Assembly (NCBI RefSeq): GCF_022810405.1
Contig: NZ_JALGQE010000002.1
Coordinates: 1 to 64,000, forward strand
Direction of reading: 5' to 3'
DNA length: 64,000 nucleotides
Source: Rhodococcus sp. ARC_M5
GTDB taxonomy: Bacteria; Actinomycetota; Actinomycetes; Mycobacteriales; Mycobacteriaceae
The notes below the pieces were generated by a model. It had not been told where the DNA came from. It worked only from the letters and a program-made list of their open reading frames with translations, and ran no database searches. Position 1 is the first letter of the stretch; the number at the start of each line of letters is the position of its first letter. This document shows, piece by piece, positions 26,922 to 36,805 of this stretch. A program made the position numbers and the translations under genes.

Positions 26922-27941
26922 CTAGCCGACGCGTTCGACGGTGTAGTTCACCAACCGTCCGAGCGCATCGTTGGCCGGTCCCTGCGGCAGCTGCGCGAGC
27001 TCTGCATGAGCCCGAGCTGCGAATTCGCCGAGCGTCTTCTTGGCCGAGACCATTCCCGGCGAGCGCTGCAACAGCTCGAGGGCCTCGGTGACGAGCGCGT
27101 CCTCGGTGACCGGGCCGGCCAGGATCTCGCGCAGCCGATCGCCGTCGGCACCTTCTTCGCGGAGCGCGAACAGCACCGGCAGAGTGTGTACACCCTCGCG
27201 AAGGTCGGTGCCGGGGGTCTTGCCGGACTGCTCGGTGGCCGAGGAGATGTCGATGATGTCGTCGGAGATCTGGAACGCGGTGCCGACGGCGTCACCGAGG
27301 CGCTCGAGGCGTCCCACGTGCTCGGCGTCGCCCCCACTGAACGTTCCACCGAAGCGTCCACACGAGGCGATGAGCGATCCGGTCTTCTCCCACACGACCT
27401 TCAGGTAGTGCGCGACGGGATCCTCGGTGCCCTTGGCTCCGATCGTCTCGCGCATCTGACCGGTGACCAGCTCGGCGAACGTCTCGGCGATGATCCGAAC
27501 GGCGTCGGGACCGAGGGTGGACACCAGCCTCGACGCGTGCGCGAACAGGTAGTCGCCCGCGAGAATCGCCACACTGTTGCCCCAGCGTGAGTTCGCGCTC
27601 TCCGCACCTCGGCGCATCGACGCCTCGTCCATGACGTCGTCGTGATAGAGCGTGGCGAGGTGAACCAGTTCGACGACCGTGGCGGCGGTGACGATCGCAG
27701 GATCGGTCGGCGACGGCCCGAGCTGGCCGGTGAGCACCGTGAACAGGGGCCGGAAGCGTTTTCCGCCGGCCTTGGCCAGGTGCAGCGCGGCCTCGGTCAG
27801 GAACTCTTCTCCATCGGAGAGTTCGCTGATCATCAGCTCTTCGACGCGTGCGAGGCCGTCGGCGACGGATCGCGCGAGCTCAGGGTCACCCAGGTCGACT
27901 CCGGCAACGACCGTTGCTACGGCAGCGTCGTCTGTACTCAC
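26922..27941 (-). CDS. grcC1: Long-chain polyprenyl diphosphate synthase
   Basis: A 339-residue trans-prenyltransferase. The first aspartate-rich motif DDVMD is at 101-105 and the second, DDIID, at 227-231; GGKRFRP near residue 60 binds isopentenyl diphosphate. It should make the long prenyl tail used by MenA to build menaquinone. Position beside htpX and the men genes corresponds to mycobacterial grcC1, hence the symbol. Chain length cannot be predicted confidently from sequence. Confidence 0.92.
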   Translation of the reverse strand: MSTDDAAVATVVAGVDLGDPELARSVADGLARVEELMISELSDGEEFLTEAALHLAKAGGKRFRPLFTVLTGQLGPSPTDPAIVTAATVVELVHLATLYHDDVMDEASMRRGAESANSRWGNSVAILAGDYLFAHASRLVSTLGPDAVRIIAETFAELVTGQMRETIGAKGTEDPVAHYLKVVWEKTGSLIASCGRFGGTFSGGDAEHVGRLERLGDAVGTAFQISDDIIDISSATEQSGKTPGTDLREGVHTLPVLFALREEGADGDRLREILAGPVTEDALVTEALELLQRSPGMVSAKKTLGEFAARAHAELAQLPQGPANDALGRLVNYTVERVG

Positions 27942-28067
27942 GATGTTGGTCCCTGTCCTGTCGTCGACATGCCGGCGGGAGCAGCAACTGCGCTACTGCT
28001 CGCCTTCTACCGTAGTGAACCTAGCGTGCACACAGGTGCGACGGTGTCACCGACCACAGGTGACGCT

Positions 28068-28925
28068 TCACTCACCCAGGTTGCCGGAAATGACTTCGAG
28101 GGTCGCGGCCATCGCCGCCGACGCCTTGTCCCCCAATGCGTCGGTCAGCGCCGCCATCAGTCCCTCCAGCAGGATCACGTGCGGAATCCGGCTGGTGACG
28201 GCGAGTTCACGCTGGAAACTGAGATCTCGCATGCCCACCACCAGGGCTATGTCCGACGCGGCCGCCAGAGTCGACCGGGCGAACGACGTCACCGACACCA
28301 CGGTGGCCCCGCGCTCCCGAGCGGCCTGCGCGGCCTTGGTCGACGCGCTCGTCGCGCCCGATCCGCTGATGATCAGGGCGACGTCACGGTCGGTGAGAAG
28401 CCGAACGGCAACCTGTTGGGCAATGGAGTCGGTGGGTGCGTGCGAGCGCAGACCCAGAGACCGCATCCGGGAATCGGTATCGGCGGCCAGCGCAGCCGAG
28501 AGCCCGTTTCCGATGACCACGATCGACTCGGCACCGGCGAGGGTGGACACGGCGCGCGTGACGTCCTCGTTGGTGAGTAGAGCCGTCATCGCCGCGATGG
28601 ACTCTCCGACGTGGGCGAAGGTCTCGGTGACGATCGCGAACGGGCCGTCAGCCGAACGTTCCTGGGTGGGCAGGGCGCGCGCCGCGTCGCGCGCGAGCAG
28701 CACCCGGAGTTGCTGATACCCGCCGAAGCCGAGACTCTGGCAGGTGCGGACCACCGACGCCCGCGATGCGCCTGCTGCATCGGCCACCTGCTGCGAGGAC
28801 ATCTCGACGATGTCGGCGGGACGTTCGAGAAAGACTTCGGCGACGGCCCGCTCGGCCGGCAGCAACGAGGGAATGATCGATCTGATGTGCGGGACGACTC
28901 CACCCGGCGCGAGATCCATGCTCAT
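28068..28925 (-). CDS. MurR/RpiR family transcriptional regulator
   Basis: A 285-residue regulator with an N-terminal RpiR-type HTH (VEMSSQQVADAAGASRASVVRTCQSLGF) and a C-terminal SIS domain (SIVVIGNGLSAALA, LIISGSGATSAS). SIS domains sense phosphorylated sugars or similar phosphate compounds. It begins 7 bp after the phnE2 stop, so it is the last gene of the HAD-phnDCEE operon and probably regulates it. The palindrome at 33083-33101 upstream of the operon is a candidate operator. Confidence 0.9.
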   Translation of the reverse strand: MSMDLAPGGVVPHIRSIIPSLLPAERAVAEVFLERPADIVEMSSQQVADAAGASRASVVRTCQSLGFGGYQQLRVLLARDAARALPTQERSADGPFAIVTETFAHVGESIAAMTALLTNEDVTRAVSTLAGAESIVVIGNGLSAALAADTDSRMRSLGLRSHAPTDSIAQQVAVRLLTDRDVALIISGSGATSASTKAAQAARERGATVVSVTSFARSTLAAASDIALVVGMRDLSFQRELAVTSRIPHVILLEGLMAALTDALGDKASAAMAATLEVISGNLGE

Positions 28926-28932
28926 ATCTTGC

Positions 28933-29769
28933 TCATATCGTTCTGTGCCGGCCCCAGTGTCCGTCGATGATGCGGCGACGCACCCGCCCGGAGATCTGAT
29001 CGATGATCACAGTGATGACCACGACGACGATCAGCAGCATGCCCACCGCACCCCACTGCCGGTACTGCACGTTGTCGACCAGCATGCTGCCGATTCCGCC
29101 TGCACCGATCAGACCCAGGATGGCCGACGCCCGAACGTTGATCTCGAAGCGATAGAGCCAGAACGCGAACACCTCGGGGGCGACGTCGGTCCACAGTCCC
29201 CACCGCACGATCTGCGCCGTAGAACCTCCAGCGGCCCGGGCCGCTTCGATCGGCCCCTTCTCGGCACCTTCGATGGCCTCGTATCCCCACTTGCCGAGGG
29301 TGCCCACCGAGCCGATGGCGATGGCGAGCGCTCCGGTGAACGCGGTGAGCCCGGTGACCGACAGGATGAGAATCGCGATGACGACCTCCGGCACCGCCCT
29401 GATGACGGCGAACACCACACGCAGCGGCCACCGCAGCCAGAGCGGCCCGATGTTCGCGGCCGCGAGGAAGCTGAGCGGAAACGACACGATGATGCCGAGC
29501 ACCGTTCCGAACCACGCCATCTGCACCGATTCGATGGTGGCCGAGACGGCCTTGCCCAGCGCGGAGACGTCGGGCGGCACGAACATCAGCCCTGCGTAGC
29601 GCACCAGGTTCTGCGGTAGCTCCAGCAGCCTGTCCCAGCGAATCTCGATGCCGTACAACGACAGTGCGAACAGTGCGACGATGCCGGCCCACACCGCGGT
29701 GCGCAGGGGGTTGCGCGGTTTCCGCGGCCGAGCCGGGGTGACGCGTGCGGTGCGGTCGATGACGCTCAT
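28933..29769 (-). CDS. phnE: Phosphonate-type ABC transporter permease PhnE2
   Basis: A 278-residue membrane permease. A cytoplasmic Arg/Pro-rich N-terminus precedes about six membrane segments. The EAA-type loop EGAEKGPIEAARAAGGSTAQIVRWGLWTD contacts the ATPase. Ending IGLIGAGGIGSMLVDNVQ is typical of PhnE. Its ATG overlaps the phnE1 stop by 4 bases. It pairs with PhnE1 to form a heterodimeric channel. Confidence 0.92.
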   Translation of the reverse strand: MSVIDRTARVTPARPRKPRNPLRTAVWAGIVALFALSLYGIEIRWDRLLELPQNLVRYAGLMFVPPDVSALGKAVSATIESVQMAWFGTVLGIIVSFPLSFLAAANIGPLWLRWPLRVVFAVIRAVPEVVIAILILSVTGLTAFTGALAIAIGSVGTLGKWGYEAIEGAEKGPIEAARAAGGSTAQIVRWGLWTDVAPEVFAFWLYRFEINVRASAILGLIGAGGIGSMLVDNVQYRQWGAVGMLLIVVVVITVIIDQISGRVRRRIIDGHWGRHRTI

Positions 29770-30560
29770 CCGACCAACTTTCGACGGGCCCAGGACGAGA
29801 TCAGTTCCAGCACCAGGACGATGACGAGAATCTCGAGGATGATGAGGCTGAGTTGGTGATACTTGTAGAAGGTGCGGACGTTGTCGATGAGCATGCCGAG
29901 GCCTCCTGCACCGACGAGCCCGATGACCGCCGAGGCGCGGACGTTCAGCTCCAACGTGTAGAGACTCTGCGAGACGAACGCCGGAAAGATCTGCGGCGCA
30001 ACAGCACTCCGATCGGCCGCGATCCAGGTGCCGCCGGCAGCGAGGGCCGCTTCCTGCGGACCACGATCGACGGAGTCCAGTGCCTCGGAGACGAGCTTGA
30101 CGATGATGCCGACGTTGAACAGGATCAGCGCCAGAATTCCCGACAGCGCTCCGGTGCCGACCACCGCGACCAACACCGCCGCGTACAGCAGATCCGGCAC
30201 TGCGCGTACGACATTCATGATTCCGCGCACGGCCATCAGCAACGGTCGATTCGGGTTGGTGACATGCGAGGCCGCAAAACTGAGCGGGAGGGAGATCGCG
30301 GCTCCGATCGCCGTCGCGATGACAGCCATCTGCAGCGTCTCGAGGATCGCATCGACGGTCTCGGGGAAAAACCAGTAGTCGGGTTGCATCAGCTGAACGA
30401 GCTTGCCGGTCGCATTGCCCCAGTTGTCGATGATGTCGCCCAGGTCGACACCGATGCCGATCCCGGCCCAGATCGTGATGACGGCGATGACGGCAAGGAC
30501 AACAACGGTTTTCCAGGCCGAACGCGGTTTCGCCGGCCTGGTTGCGAGCGGCGTGATCAC
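29766..30560 (-). CDS. phnE: Phosphonate-type ABC transporter permease PhnE1
   Basis: A 264-residue permease paralogous to PhnE2, with the EAA loop EALDSVDRGPQEAALAAGGTW and a C-terminal IGLVGAGGLGMLIDN. It starts at GTG 30560, overlapping the phnC stop (GTGA), and its own stop overlaps phnE2. Membrane protein importing phosphonate, phosphite or a related anion. Confidence 0.92.
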   Translation of the reverse strand: MITPLATRPAKPRSAWKTVVVLAVIAVITIWAGIGIGVDLGDIIDNWGNATGKLVQLMQPDYWFFPETVDAILETLQMAVIATAIGAAISLPLSFAASHVTNPNRPLLMAVRGIMNVVRAVPDLLYAAVLVAVVGTGALSGILALILFNVGIIVKLVSEALDSVDRGPQEAALAAGGTWIAADRSAVAPQIFPAFVSQSLYTLELNVRASAVIGLVGAGGLGMLIDNVRTFYKYHQLSLIILEILVIVLVLELISSWARRKLVG

Positions 30561-31345
30561 AGCTCTGCCTTGGCTTCCAGGACGTCCTCGGCGGTGAGCG
30601 AGCGTCCGTAGATACTCTCGAACACCGATTCGTCGGCGTCGCGGCCATGGCCGTCGAACACGACCTTCCCGTCCCGCAGCCCGATCAGCCGGTCGCCGTA
30701 GCGTCTGGCAAGATCGAGAAAGTGCAGATTGACGACGACCGTGATGCCGAGATCGGCGTTGATGCGTTGCAGATCCCGCATGACGACGTGCGAGGTCGGC
30801 GGATCGAGCGAGGCCACCGGTTCGTCCGCGAGGATCACCCGCGGCCCTTGCGCCAATGCTCGCGCGATGGCGACCCGCTGCTGCTGACCACCGGAGAGCG
30901 ACGACGCCTTCTCGTAGGCCTTGCCGACGATCTCGACACGTTCGAGGGCCTGCATTCCCAGCTCGGTGTCCTCGGCCGACCACGCACCGAGCAGCGTTCG
31001 CCACATCGGCGAGCTGTGCAGTCGTCCCATCATCACGTTGTTCAACACGCTGGTGCGCTTGGCGAGGTTGAAGCCCTGAAAGATCATTCCGATGTCGCCG
31101 CGCAGATCCCGTAACCCCTTGCTGCTGAGGTTGTTCACAGCGCGATCACCGACCGTCACAGTGCCGGAGGTGACCGGAACGAGGCCGTTGATGGTGCGAA
31201 TCAGTGTGGACTTTCCTGCGCCCGACAATCCGACGACGGCAACCATCTGGCCCGCTGGAATCTCCAGCGTCACGCCGTCGAGCGCGGCATGGCCGCCCGC
31301 ATAGGTGACCGAGACGTTGTCGAATGCGATGCTGTCGCCGCTCAT
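30557..31345 (-). CDS. phnC: Phosphonate-type ABC transporter ATP-binding protein
   Basis: A 262-residue ATPase with Walker A GLSGAGKST at 39-47, a Q-loop in FQGFNLAKRTSVLNNVM, the signature LSGGQQQRVAIARAL and Walker B VILADEPVASLDP. The sequence around FNLAKRTSVLNNVMMGR is typical of PhnC. It lies 5 bp after phnD and drives uptake through the two PhnE permeases. Confidence 0.95.
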   Translation of the reverse strand: MSGDSIAFDNVSVTYAGGHAALDGVTLEIPAGQMVAVVGLSGAGKSTLIRTINGLVPVTSGTVTVGDRAVNNLSSKGLRDLRGDIGMIFQGFNLAKRTSVLNNVMMGRLHSSPMWRTLLGAWSAEDTELGMQALERVEIVGKAYEKASSLSGGQQQRVAIARALAQGPRVILADEPVASLDPPTSHVVMRDLQRINADLGITVVVNLHFLDLARRYGDRLIGLRDGKVVFDGHGRDADESVFESIYGRSLTAEDVLEAKAEL

Positions 31346-31350
31346 CCGAG

Positions 31351-32364
31351 TCAGTTCCCCAGGCCGATGGAGTCCGCCTCGGTCTGCGCCTGCTGCAGCG
31401 CGGCGGGATCGGCCTTGTCGAGCCCGGTGATCTGATAGATCGCCGTCAGGGCATCGACACCCTCGGGGGTGGACGCGTAATCCTCCATCGCGTCCGAGAT
31501 GCGCTGCTGCAGATCAGGGCTGAGCGAACTGCTGATCGAGACACCGTCGTTGGGGATCTCGTTGGTCAGCGCGAAGACCACCAGATTCTTCGCCACATCG
31601 GGGGTGTCCTTCACGACGGTCTCGCGGGCGTCCCAGAACGACACACCCACCTCGTCGTCGCCATTGTTCACCGACAGCACTGCCGCCGGGTGCGAGGTGA
31701 CCTGCGTCAGGTCGAGGTCGGTGGTCGAGTCGATGCCCGCAGCCTTCAGGGCGGCGGAGGGGAAGACGAATCCGGCCGAGGACGCGGACTGCAGCATGAC
31801 GGTTTTTGCGTCCTTCATCTTGCTCAGCGAGTCGAGTCCTGCTGGGCCCGTGCCACCTTCGGTGCCGTTGCAATACAGCAAGCCGTTGGCTCCGGTGACG
31901 GGAGCGTCGTCGCAGTACTTGTCGGGGTTGTTGGTGTAGAACTGCGCCGCATACGTGGTCTTGCCCTTGCGGACGGTCTGCAGAGCCGGCTCGGCGCCGT
32001 ACTTGTTGCAGGCCTGCACCATCTGCAGCGGCGGCAGCATGCCGATCTGCGCCTGGTTCGCACCGATGGCCTCCACCGCTGCCTGGTAGTCCTGGGTGAT
32101 GACGCCGCGGACGGGGATGTCGAGGCGCTCGGTCAGCGCGTCCTGCAACGGCTTGACGGTCTCGACGAGCTTGTTCGCGTCACCCGAGGGAACGAGGGCC
32201 AGCGTCAGCTCGGACGGGTCGGCCGCATCTGCAGCACTGGACCCGGTGCAGGGCGACGCAGCCGAGGACTCGGTGGTGGACTCGTCGCGGGCACCGCATC
32301 CGGCCAACGAGGCGGTGAGCAGTCCGGTGGCTACCACCGCGAGCAAGGGTGTACGAATTCTCAT
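31351..32364 (-). CDS. phnD: Phosphate/phosphite/phosphonate ABC transporter substrate-binding protein
   Basis: A 337-residue lipoprotein. The signal peptide has a lipobox LAGC with Cys23. The mature protein has the PhnD fold: LALVPSGDANKLVETVKPL, TQDYQAAVEAIGANQAQIGML, and SSASSAGFVFPSAALKAAG. The ATG overlaps the upstream HAD gene's stop (ATGA). It captures the substrate outside the membrane. Phosphonate versus phosphite specificity cannot be told. Confidence 0.93.
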   Translation of the reverse strand: MRIRTPLLAVVATGLLTASLAGCGARDESTTESSAASPCTGSSAADAADPSELTLALVPSGDANKLVETVKPLQDALTERLDIPVRGVITQDYQAAVEAIGANQAQIGMLPPLQMVQACNKYGAEPALQTVRKGKTTYAAQFYTNNPDKYCDDAPVTGANGLLYCNGTEGGTGPAGLDSLSKMKDAKTVMLQSASSAGFVFPSAALKAAGIDSTTDLDLTQVTSHPAAVLSVNNGDDEVGVSFWDARETVVKDTPDVAKNLVVFALTNEIPNDGVSISSSLSPDLQQRISDAMEDYASTPEGVDALTAIYQITGLDKADPAALQQAQTEADSIGLGN

Positions 32365-33047
32365 GACTGTCCTTCGTGAGTGAGTGCGAATGCTGCTGGA
32401 TCGGTGGACCATTCGAGGAGTGCGTCGTACATGACCGGAAACGTCGAGGCGCAGAATGTCGCCTCGGGCCGAGGATGACCGTGACGGTCGATGTAGGCGG
32501 TGACGGCACCGCGACGATGCGCGGCGTCGAGATCGTTGCGCCAGATGTCGCCGACGCTGGCCAGTTCATGCGGTGACCGCGTGTCCAGCAATGAGCCCAC
32601 CAGCTCGGGCATCTTCTCGGGCTTACCTGCATCGGTGAACACACGGTCCATGCGCCCGATCAGGCCGAGACGCTCGAGGGTTTCCACCACGCCACGCTGT
32701 GGGGCATTGGTGGCCAGGACCACCTCGGCCGAGACACGACCGAGGAAGTCCTCGAGGCCGGCGGGAGCCCATACTTCGAGCTCTCCCGTCGCCAGGCGTT
32801 CACGGGAGTGTGCGTACGCAGCGGCGAGGGCGGCAGCATCGACGCCCACCGACAGCTGCTGAACGGCGGAGTAGCCATCCACGAACTCCCCCGCTCCGGT
32901 TTCCAAGAAAGCCGTCAACCCGGCGCGCAGCGTGTCGGCAGAGGCCGCGTCGAGAGAGTCGGCAACAGCGTCGGCGTACGCCCACACTGGGTCGTCTCCG
33001 AGGCAGACGGTGCCGTCGAAGTCGAGAAGGAGGATCGGTCGGTGCAC
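32361..33047 (-). CDS. HAD family hydrolase, first gene of the phn-type operon
   Basis: A 228-residue haloacid dehalogenase-like hydrolase. It shows motif I (LLLDFDGTVCLGDD), motif II (LATNAPQ), a Lys region (GKPEKMPEL) and motif IV (SVGDIWRNDLDAA). It starts at GTG 33047 and its stop overlaps phnD. The family includes phosphatases and phosphonatases; the Lys and cap features specific to phosphonoacetaldehyde hydrolase are not evident. It may release phosphate from the imported compound. Confidence 0.85.
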   Translation of the reverse strand: MHRPILLLDFDGTVCLGDDPVWAYADAVADSLDAASADTLRAGLTAFLETGAGEFVDGYSAVQQLSVGVDAAALAAAYAHSRERLATGELEVWAPAGLEDFLGRVSAEVVLATNAPQRGVVETLERLGLIGRMDRVFTDAGKPEKMPELVGSLLDTRSPHELASVGDIWRNDLDAAHRRGAVTAYIDRHGHPRPEATFCASTFPVMYDALLEWSTDPAAFALTHEGQS

Positions 33048-33082
33048 GTGGGAGACGCTAGACCCGCCATGAACGATCCGTC

Positions 33083-33101
33083 CATAGATTTTGAATCTAT
33101 G
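33083..33101. promoter_or_regulatory. 19-bp palindrome in the HAD-phn / menJ divergent promoter region
   Basis: CATAGATT-TTG-AATCTATG is a perfect 8-bp inverted repeat around 3 bases, 36 bp before the HAD-gene start and 72 bp before menJ. It is AT-rich in a GC-rich genome and so stands out. A candidate operator for the operon's own RpiR regulator. Confidence 0.6.
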
Positions 33102-33173
33102 AAACAAGCGTTCACACGGCGTTAACCGGAGGCCCTCGCCGCACGCCTGCGCAAAATCGGGATACTGGAGTGT

Positions 33174-34421
33174 GTGAGCACTCCCCCGCAGTCCCCTCCC
33201 ACCTCGACCGACGTCCTGGTCGTGGGTGCGGGCCCAGCAGGATCGTCCGCAGCGGCGTGGGCAGCGCGATCCGGCCGCGACGTCGTCCTCGTCGACGCAG
33301 CGGTCTTTCCTCGCGACAAGACCTGCGGCGATGGCCTGACGCCTCGCGCCGTCGCCGAACTCGATCAGCTCGGCCTCGGCGAATGGGTGCGCGGTAAAGC
33401 GCGAAATCGCGGTCTGCGGTTGAGCGGATTCGGCCAGGAACTGCAGCTCGAGTGGCCGAGCAAATCCCTGCCGACCGTCGGAAGTGCCGTACCCCGAACC
33501 GAATTGGACGATCGCATTCGCACTGTCGCCGTCGAATCCGGGGCGGTCATGGCCGAGGGGTCGAAGGCCGTTGCCGTCGCCCGTGAGGGCAACGCCGTCC
33601 GATCGGTGACTCTGCAGACCGTTACGGGAACACACGAAATCTCCTGCCGCACACTGATCGTCGCCGACGGCGTCCGCTCCACCCTGGGCAAACAACTCGG
33701 CCGGCAGTGGCATCGGGACACCGCGTTCGGCGTCGCGGCTCGCGCATACATCACCTCGGGACGCAGCGACGACGAGTGGATCAGCTCGCACCTCGAATTG
33801 CGTGACGCCGCAGGCACTCTGCAGCCCGGTTACGGCTGGGTCTTCCCGCTGAACGACGGGAACATCAACATCGGCGTCGGCACGCTCGCCACCGCCACGA
33901 GACCGGCAACCGGCGCGTTGCGGCCGCTGCTCGACCTCTACACCGAGCAGCGGCGTCCAGAATGGGCGTTGACAGGCGAGCTGCGCGCGGTGGCGTCGGC
34001 GCTGCTACCGATGGGCGGAGCGGTCTCCGGCGTCGCGGGTACCAACTGGGCCATCATCGGCGACGCCGCAGCGTGCGTGAACCCACTCAACGGCGAAGGC
34101 ATCGACTACGGACTCGAAGGTGGCCGCATGGTCGTCGACCTGCTCGATCACCCCGACCTCACAGAAGCCTGGCCCACCCTGCTGCGCGAGCACTACGGAC
34201 AGGCGTTCTCCATCGCGCGACGACTCGCCGGCCTGTTGACAGTGCCGAGATTCCTGCCCGCAGCGGGACCGGTGGGCATGCGCTCGCGGGCACTGATGAA
34301 GGTTGCCGTTCGCTGCATGGGCAACCTGATCACCGAAGCCGACAGCGACCTCGTGGCCCGCACCTGGCGGGCATCGGGAACCGGGTCACTGAAAATCGAT
34401 TCCCGGCCGCCGTTTTCGTGA
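33174..34421 (+). CDS. menJ: Geranylgeranyl reductase family protein, menaquinone reductase MenJ
   Basis: A 415-residue FAD-dependent reductase. The N-terminal GAGPAGSSAAAWAA (from residue 18) binds FAD, followed by FPRDKTCGDGLTPRAV, diagnostic of the geranylgeranyl reductase family, and GDAAACVNPLNGEGIDYGLE. In mycobacteria the equivalent (Rv0561c) saturates one isoprene unit of the menaquinone tail. It starts with GTG and is divergent from the HAD-phn operon. Convergent menG follows. Confidence 0.93.
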   Translation: MSTPPQSPPTSTDVLVVGAGPAGSSAAAWAARSGRDVVLVDAAVFPRDKTCGDGLTPRAVAELDQLGLGEWVRGKARNRGLRLSGFGQELQLEWPSKSLPTVGSAVPRTELDDRIRTVAVESGAVMAEGSKAVAVAREGNAVRSVTLQTVTGTHEISCRTLIVADGVRSTLGKQLGRQWHRDTAFGVAARAYITSGRSDDEWISSHLELRDAAGTLQPGYGWVFPLNDGNINIGVGTLATATRPATGALRPLLDLYTEQRRPEWALTGELRAVASALLPMGGAVSGVAGTNWAIIGDAAACVNPLNGEGIDYGLEGGRMVVDLLDHPDLTEAWPTLLREHYGQAFSIARRLAGLLTVPRFLPAAGPVGMRSRALMKVAVRCMGNLITEADSDLVARTWRASGTGSLKIDSRPPFS

Positions 34422-34466
34422 TTGCTCGCTCCGCGGGCTCCGCTCGCGCCTTTTCCGTGAACCGTT

Positions 34467-35162
34467 CTACGGTCGAATTGCCTTGTGCAGCGCCACGATT
34501 CCGCCGGTAAGGTTGCGCCATTGTACGTCGGTCCAGCCGGCGTCGGCGATGCGCTGGGCCAATTGCTCTTGCGTCGGCCAGGCCCGGATCGACTCCGCGA
34601 GGTAGACGTAGGCATCGGGGTTACTGCTCACGGTGCGAGCGACTTTCGGCAACGCCTTCATCAGGTACTCCATGTACACGGTGCGGAACGGGCCGAACAC
34701 CGGAGTGGAGAATTCCGACACCACGAGGCGTCCACCCGGCTTGGTGACGCGGGCGATCTCGCGCAGCCCGGCATCGAAATCCGAGACGTTGCGGAGGCCG
34801 AACGAGATGGTGGCGGCATCGAAGCTCGCGTCGGCGTAGGGCAGTGCCATGGCATCACCGGCAACCATCGGCACGCCGCGTTGCAGCCCGGCTTGCAGCA
34901 TGCCCTTGGAGAAGTCGGTGGCCACGCACCAGGCTCCGCTGAGGCCGAGTTCGACCGTCGAGACGCCGGTGCCCGCGGCAAGGTCCAGTACTCGCTCACC
35001 CGGTTTCAGGTCCAGGGCTCGCCGCGTCAGCTTGCGCCAACTACGATCCTGCCCGAACGACAGAACCGTGTTGGTGATGTCGTATCGCCGAGCGACGCCG
35101 TCGAACATCGACGCCACCTCGTGGGGCTCTTTTGCCAGGGTTGCGCGTGATGTCTGGGCCAC
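34467..35162 (-). CDS. menG: Demethylmenaquinone methyltransferase
   Basis: A 231-residue UbiE/MenG methyltransferase. The N-terminal [21 protein letters not shown] is family-typical, and the SAM-binding motif LDLAAGTG lies near residue 60; [24 protein letters not shown] completes the fold. It adds the final ring methyl of menaquinone. The start is GTG at 35162; extending the frame upstream would only overlap the mannosyltransferase gene, 14 bp away. Confidence 0.95.
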   Translation of the reverse strand: MAQTSRATLAKEPHEVASMFDGVARRYDITNTVLSFGQDRSWRKLTRRALDLKPGERVLDLAAGTGVSTVELGLSGAWCVATDFSKGMLQAGLQRGVPMVAGDAMALPYADASFDAATISFGLRNVSDFDAGLREIARVTKPGGRLVVSEFSTPVFGPFRTVYMEYLMKALPKVARTVSSNPDAYVYLAESIRAWPTQEQLAQRIADAGWTDVQWRNLTGGIVALHKAIRP

Positions 35163-35176
35163 GAGGTCCAGACTAC

Positions 35177-36316
35177 TCAAGCAATCTTTTGTATCCGCGG
35201 TGCTGTGATGCCTTGCACGTCGTAGTAATGGGAGATCAGCTCGTCGCAGATGGCCGGCCAGGTGCGGTGTAGAACCGACTTGCGGGCGGCGTCGCCGAAA
35301 CGGGCGCGGGTGACGGGCTCGGCGAGGGCTCCGACTGCGCTCGGCAGCAATTCGGTGAACTTGTCGACCGGCAGCAGATAGCCGTTGCGGCAGTGCGAGA
35401 TCAGATCGCGCGGGCCGCCGGCGTCCGGTCCGATGACGGGCACTCCGCTGGCAAGTGCTTCCTGCACTGCCTGGCAGAAGGTTTCGTGTTCGCCTGGATG
35501 CACGAAGATGTCGAAGCTGGCATAGGCCTGTGCGAGTTCGGCTCCGCCGAGTTGGCCGGTGAAGATGGCGTTCGGCATCAGCGCCTGCAAGGTTGCCGTG
35601 TCGGGTCCGCCGCCGACGATCACCAGCTGGATCGACGGATCCGTGGCCAGGACGGCAAGCCGCTCGACGTGCTTCTCGGGGGCGAGCCTGCCGACGAAGC
35701 CGACGATCAGTTTGTCTCCGGCTCCCCACTGGGTTCTGAGCGTCTGCGACTTGGCAGAGGGTGCGAAGCGGACCGCGTCCACTCCCCTGGCCCACCGATG
35801 GACGCGCGGGATGCCGTGCAGCTCCAAGGCGTCGACGGCGGAGGTGGACGGTGCCAGGGTGCGGGCCGCGCCGCGGTGCAGTCTCCTGGTCCAGCGCCAC
35901 GCCGCCTTCGAGGTCAGGCCCAGGCCATAACTGGCGGCGAAACCGGCGACATCGGTCTGGTAGACGGCAACTGCGGGCACGTCCAACCGGTTGGCGGCGG
36001 CCAGGCCGCCGGCTCCGAGCAGGAACGGCGAGGCCAGATGTACGACGTCGGGGGCGAATTCGCGCAAGGCCGACACCATCCCGAGTCCGGGCACCCCGAC
36101 GGGCAACGAGCTCACCTTCGGAACCATCACGGACGGCACCCGATACACCGGAACGTTGTCGTGCCACGTTTCGGCCTTCGGGCCGGACGGATTGTCCGGG
36201 GCGATGACGATGGCATCGTGCCCGGTCCTGTCGAGGTGTTCGAGGACACGGATCACCGAGTGGGTGACGCCGTTCATGTTGGGTAAGAACGATTCCGCAA
36301 CGATGGCTACTCGCAC
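35177..36316 (-). CDS. mgtA: GDP-mannose-dependent alpha-mannosyltransferase (MgtA-like)
   Basis: A 379-residue GT-B glycosyltransferase of family GT4. The N-terminal [19 protein letters not shown] and C-terminal [23 protein letters not shown] are the signature parts. The ortholog in this location in mycobacteria and corynebacteria (MgtA, formerly PimB) transfers mannose to a glycolipid acceptor for lipoarabinomannan-type polymers. It precedes menG by 14 bp on the same strand. Confidence 0.9.
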   Translation of the reverse strand: MRVAIVAESFLPNMNGVTHSVIRVLEHLDRTGHDAIVIAPDNPSGPKAETWHDNVPVYRVPSVMVPKVSSLPVGVPGLGMVSALREFAPDVVHLASPFLLGAGGLAAANRLDVPAVAVYQTDVAGFAASYGLGLTSKAAWRWTRRLHRGAARTLAPSTSAVDALELHGIPRVHRWARGVDAVRFAPSAKSQTLRTQWGAGDKLIVGFVGRLAPEKHVERLAVLATDPSIQLVIVGGGPDTATLQALMPNAIFTGQLGGAELAQAYASFDIFVHPGEHETFCQAVQEALASGVPVIGPDAGGPRDLISHCRNGYLLPVDKFTELLPSAVGALAEPVTRARFGDAARKSVLHRTWPAICDELISHYYDVQGITAPRIQKIA

Positions 36317-36379
36317 GGTCCTCAGTGTGGGCGGCCTCGCCGTCGACCAGGTATGGACAACGTTACGTGTGGGCCAACG

Positions 36380-36805
36380 TCACACGAATTGCGTGATCAC
36401 CCACGACGGATCGGGGTTGGTGCGGTGCTCGGACGGGGCGAACACCGTCGGGACCGTCTCGTTGCCGTAGTTGACCGACCGGACCCGCGCTGCCGCTGCC
36501 GGATCCTGACGGATGCTCGTCCACACTGCTTTCTTCCCGCGCAGCAACAGGGCCACCCGCAGCCGCAGGCAGAAGATGCATCCCGGCCGCCAGTAGATCA
36601 ACGGAACGGACCGGTCCGCGGCGAGCACTCGTGAAGCATCGTCGGACAGAGAACGCGGATACAGCACCGGAGTCGTCAGAACGAGCAGGAACACCACGAC
36701 AAGCACCATCACGACGATCGAGGACGCGATGTTGCCGAAGTTCACCAACGCGAACCCGGCCACTGCGGCGAGAGCGGCGATGACCCACTGCTTGGCATTA
36801 CGCAT
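36380..36805 (-). CDS. Glutaredoxin-like membrane protein
   Basis: A 141-residue protein. Two N-terminal hydrophobic segments (residues about 7-27 and 30-45) anchor it. The remainder is thioredoxin-like, with a CxxC in WRPGCIFCLRLR and the cis-Pro in NETVPTVF, as in glutaredoxins. The ATG at 36805 overlaps the end of the upstream DUF3592-like gene by 8 bases. Redox partner unknown. Confidence 0.82.
   Translation of the reverse strand: MRNAKQWVIAALAAVAGFALVNFGNIASSIVVMVLVVVFLLVLTTPVLYPRSLSDDASRVLAADRSVPLIYWRPGCIFCLRLRVALLLRGKKAVWTSIRQDPAAAARVRSVNYGNETVPTVFAPSEHRTNPDPSWVITQFV

Noticed and set aside
29770..30648. Long upstream extension of phnE2
   Set aside because: It is an out-of-frame shadow of phnE1; the real start overlaps the phnE1 stop.
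33048..33791. Extension of the HAD gene upstream to 33791
   Set aside because: It runs antisense into menJ; the HAD motif I starts just after GTG 33047.
35163..36167. N-terminal extension of menG to 36167
   Set aside because: It lies within the mannosyltransferase gene; methyltransferase homology begins at the GTG 35162.
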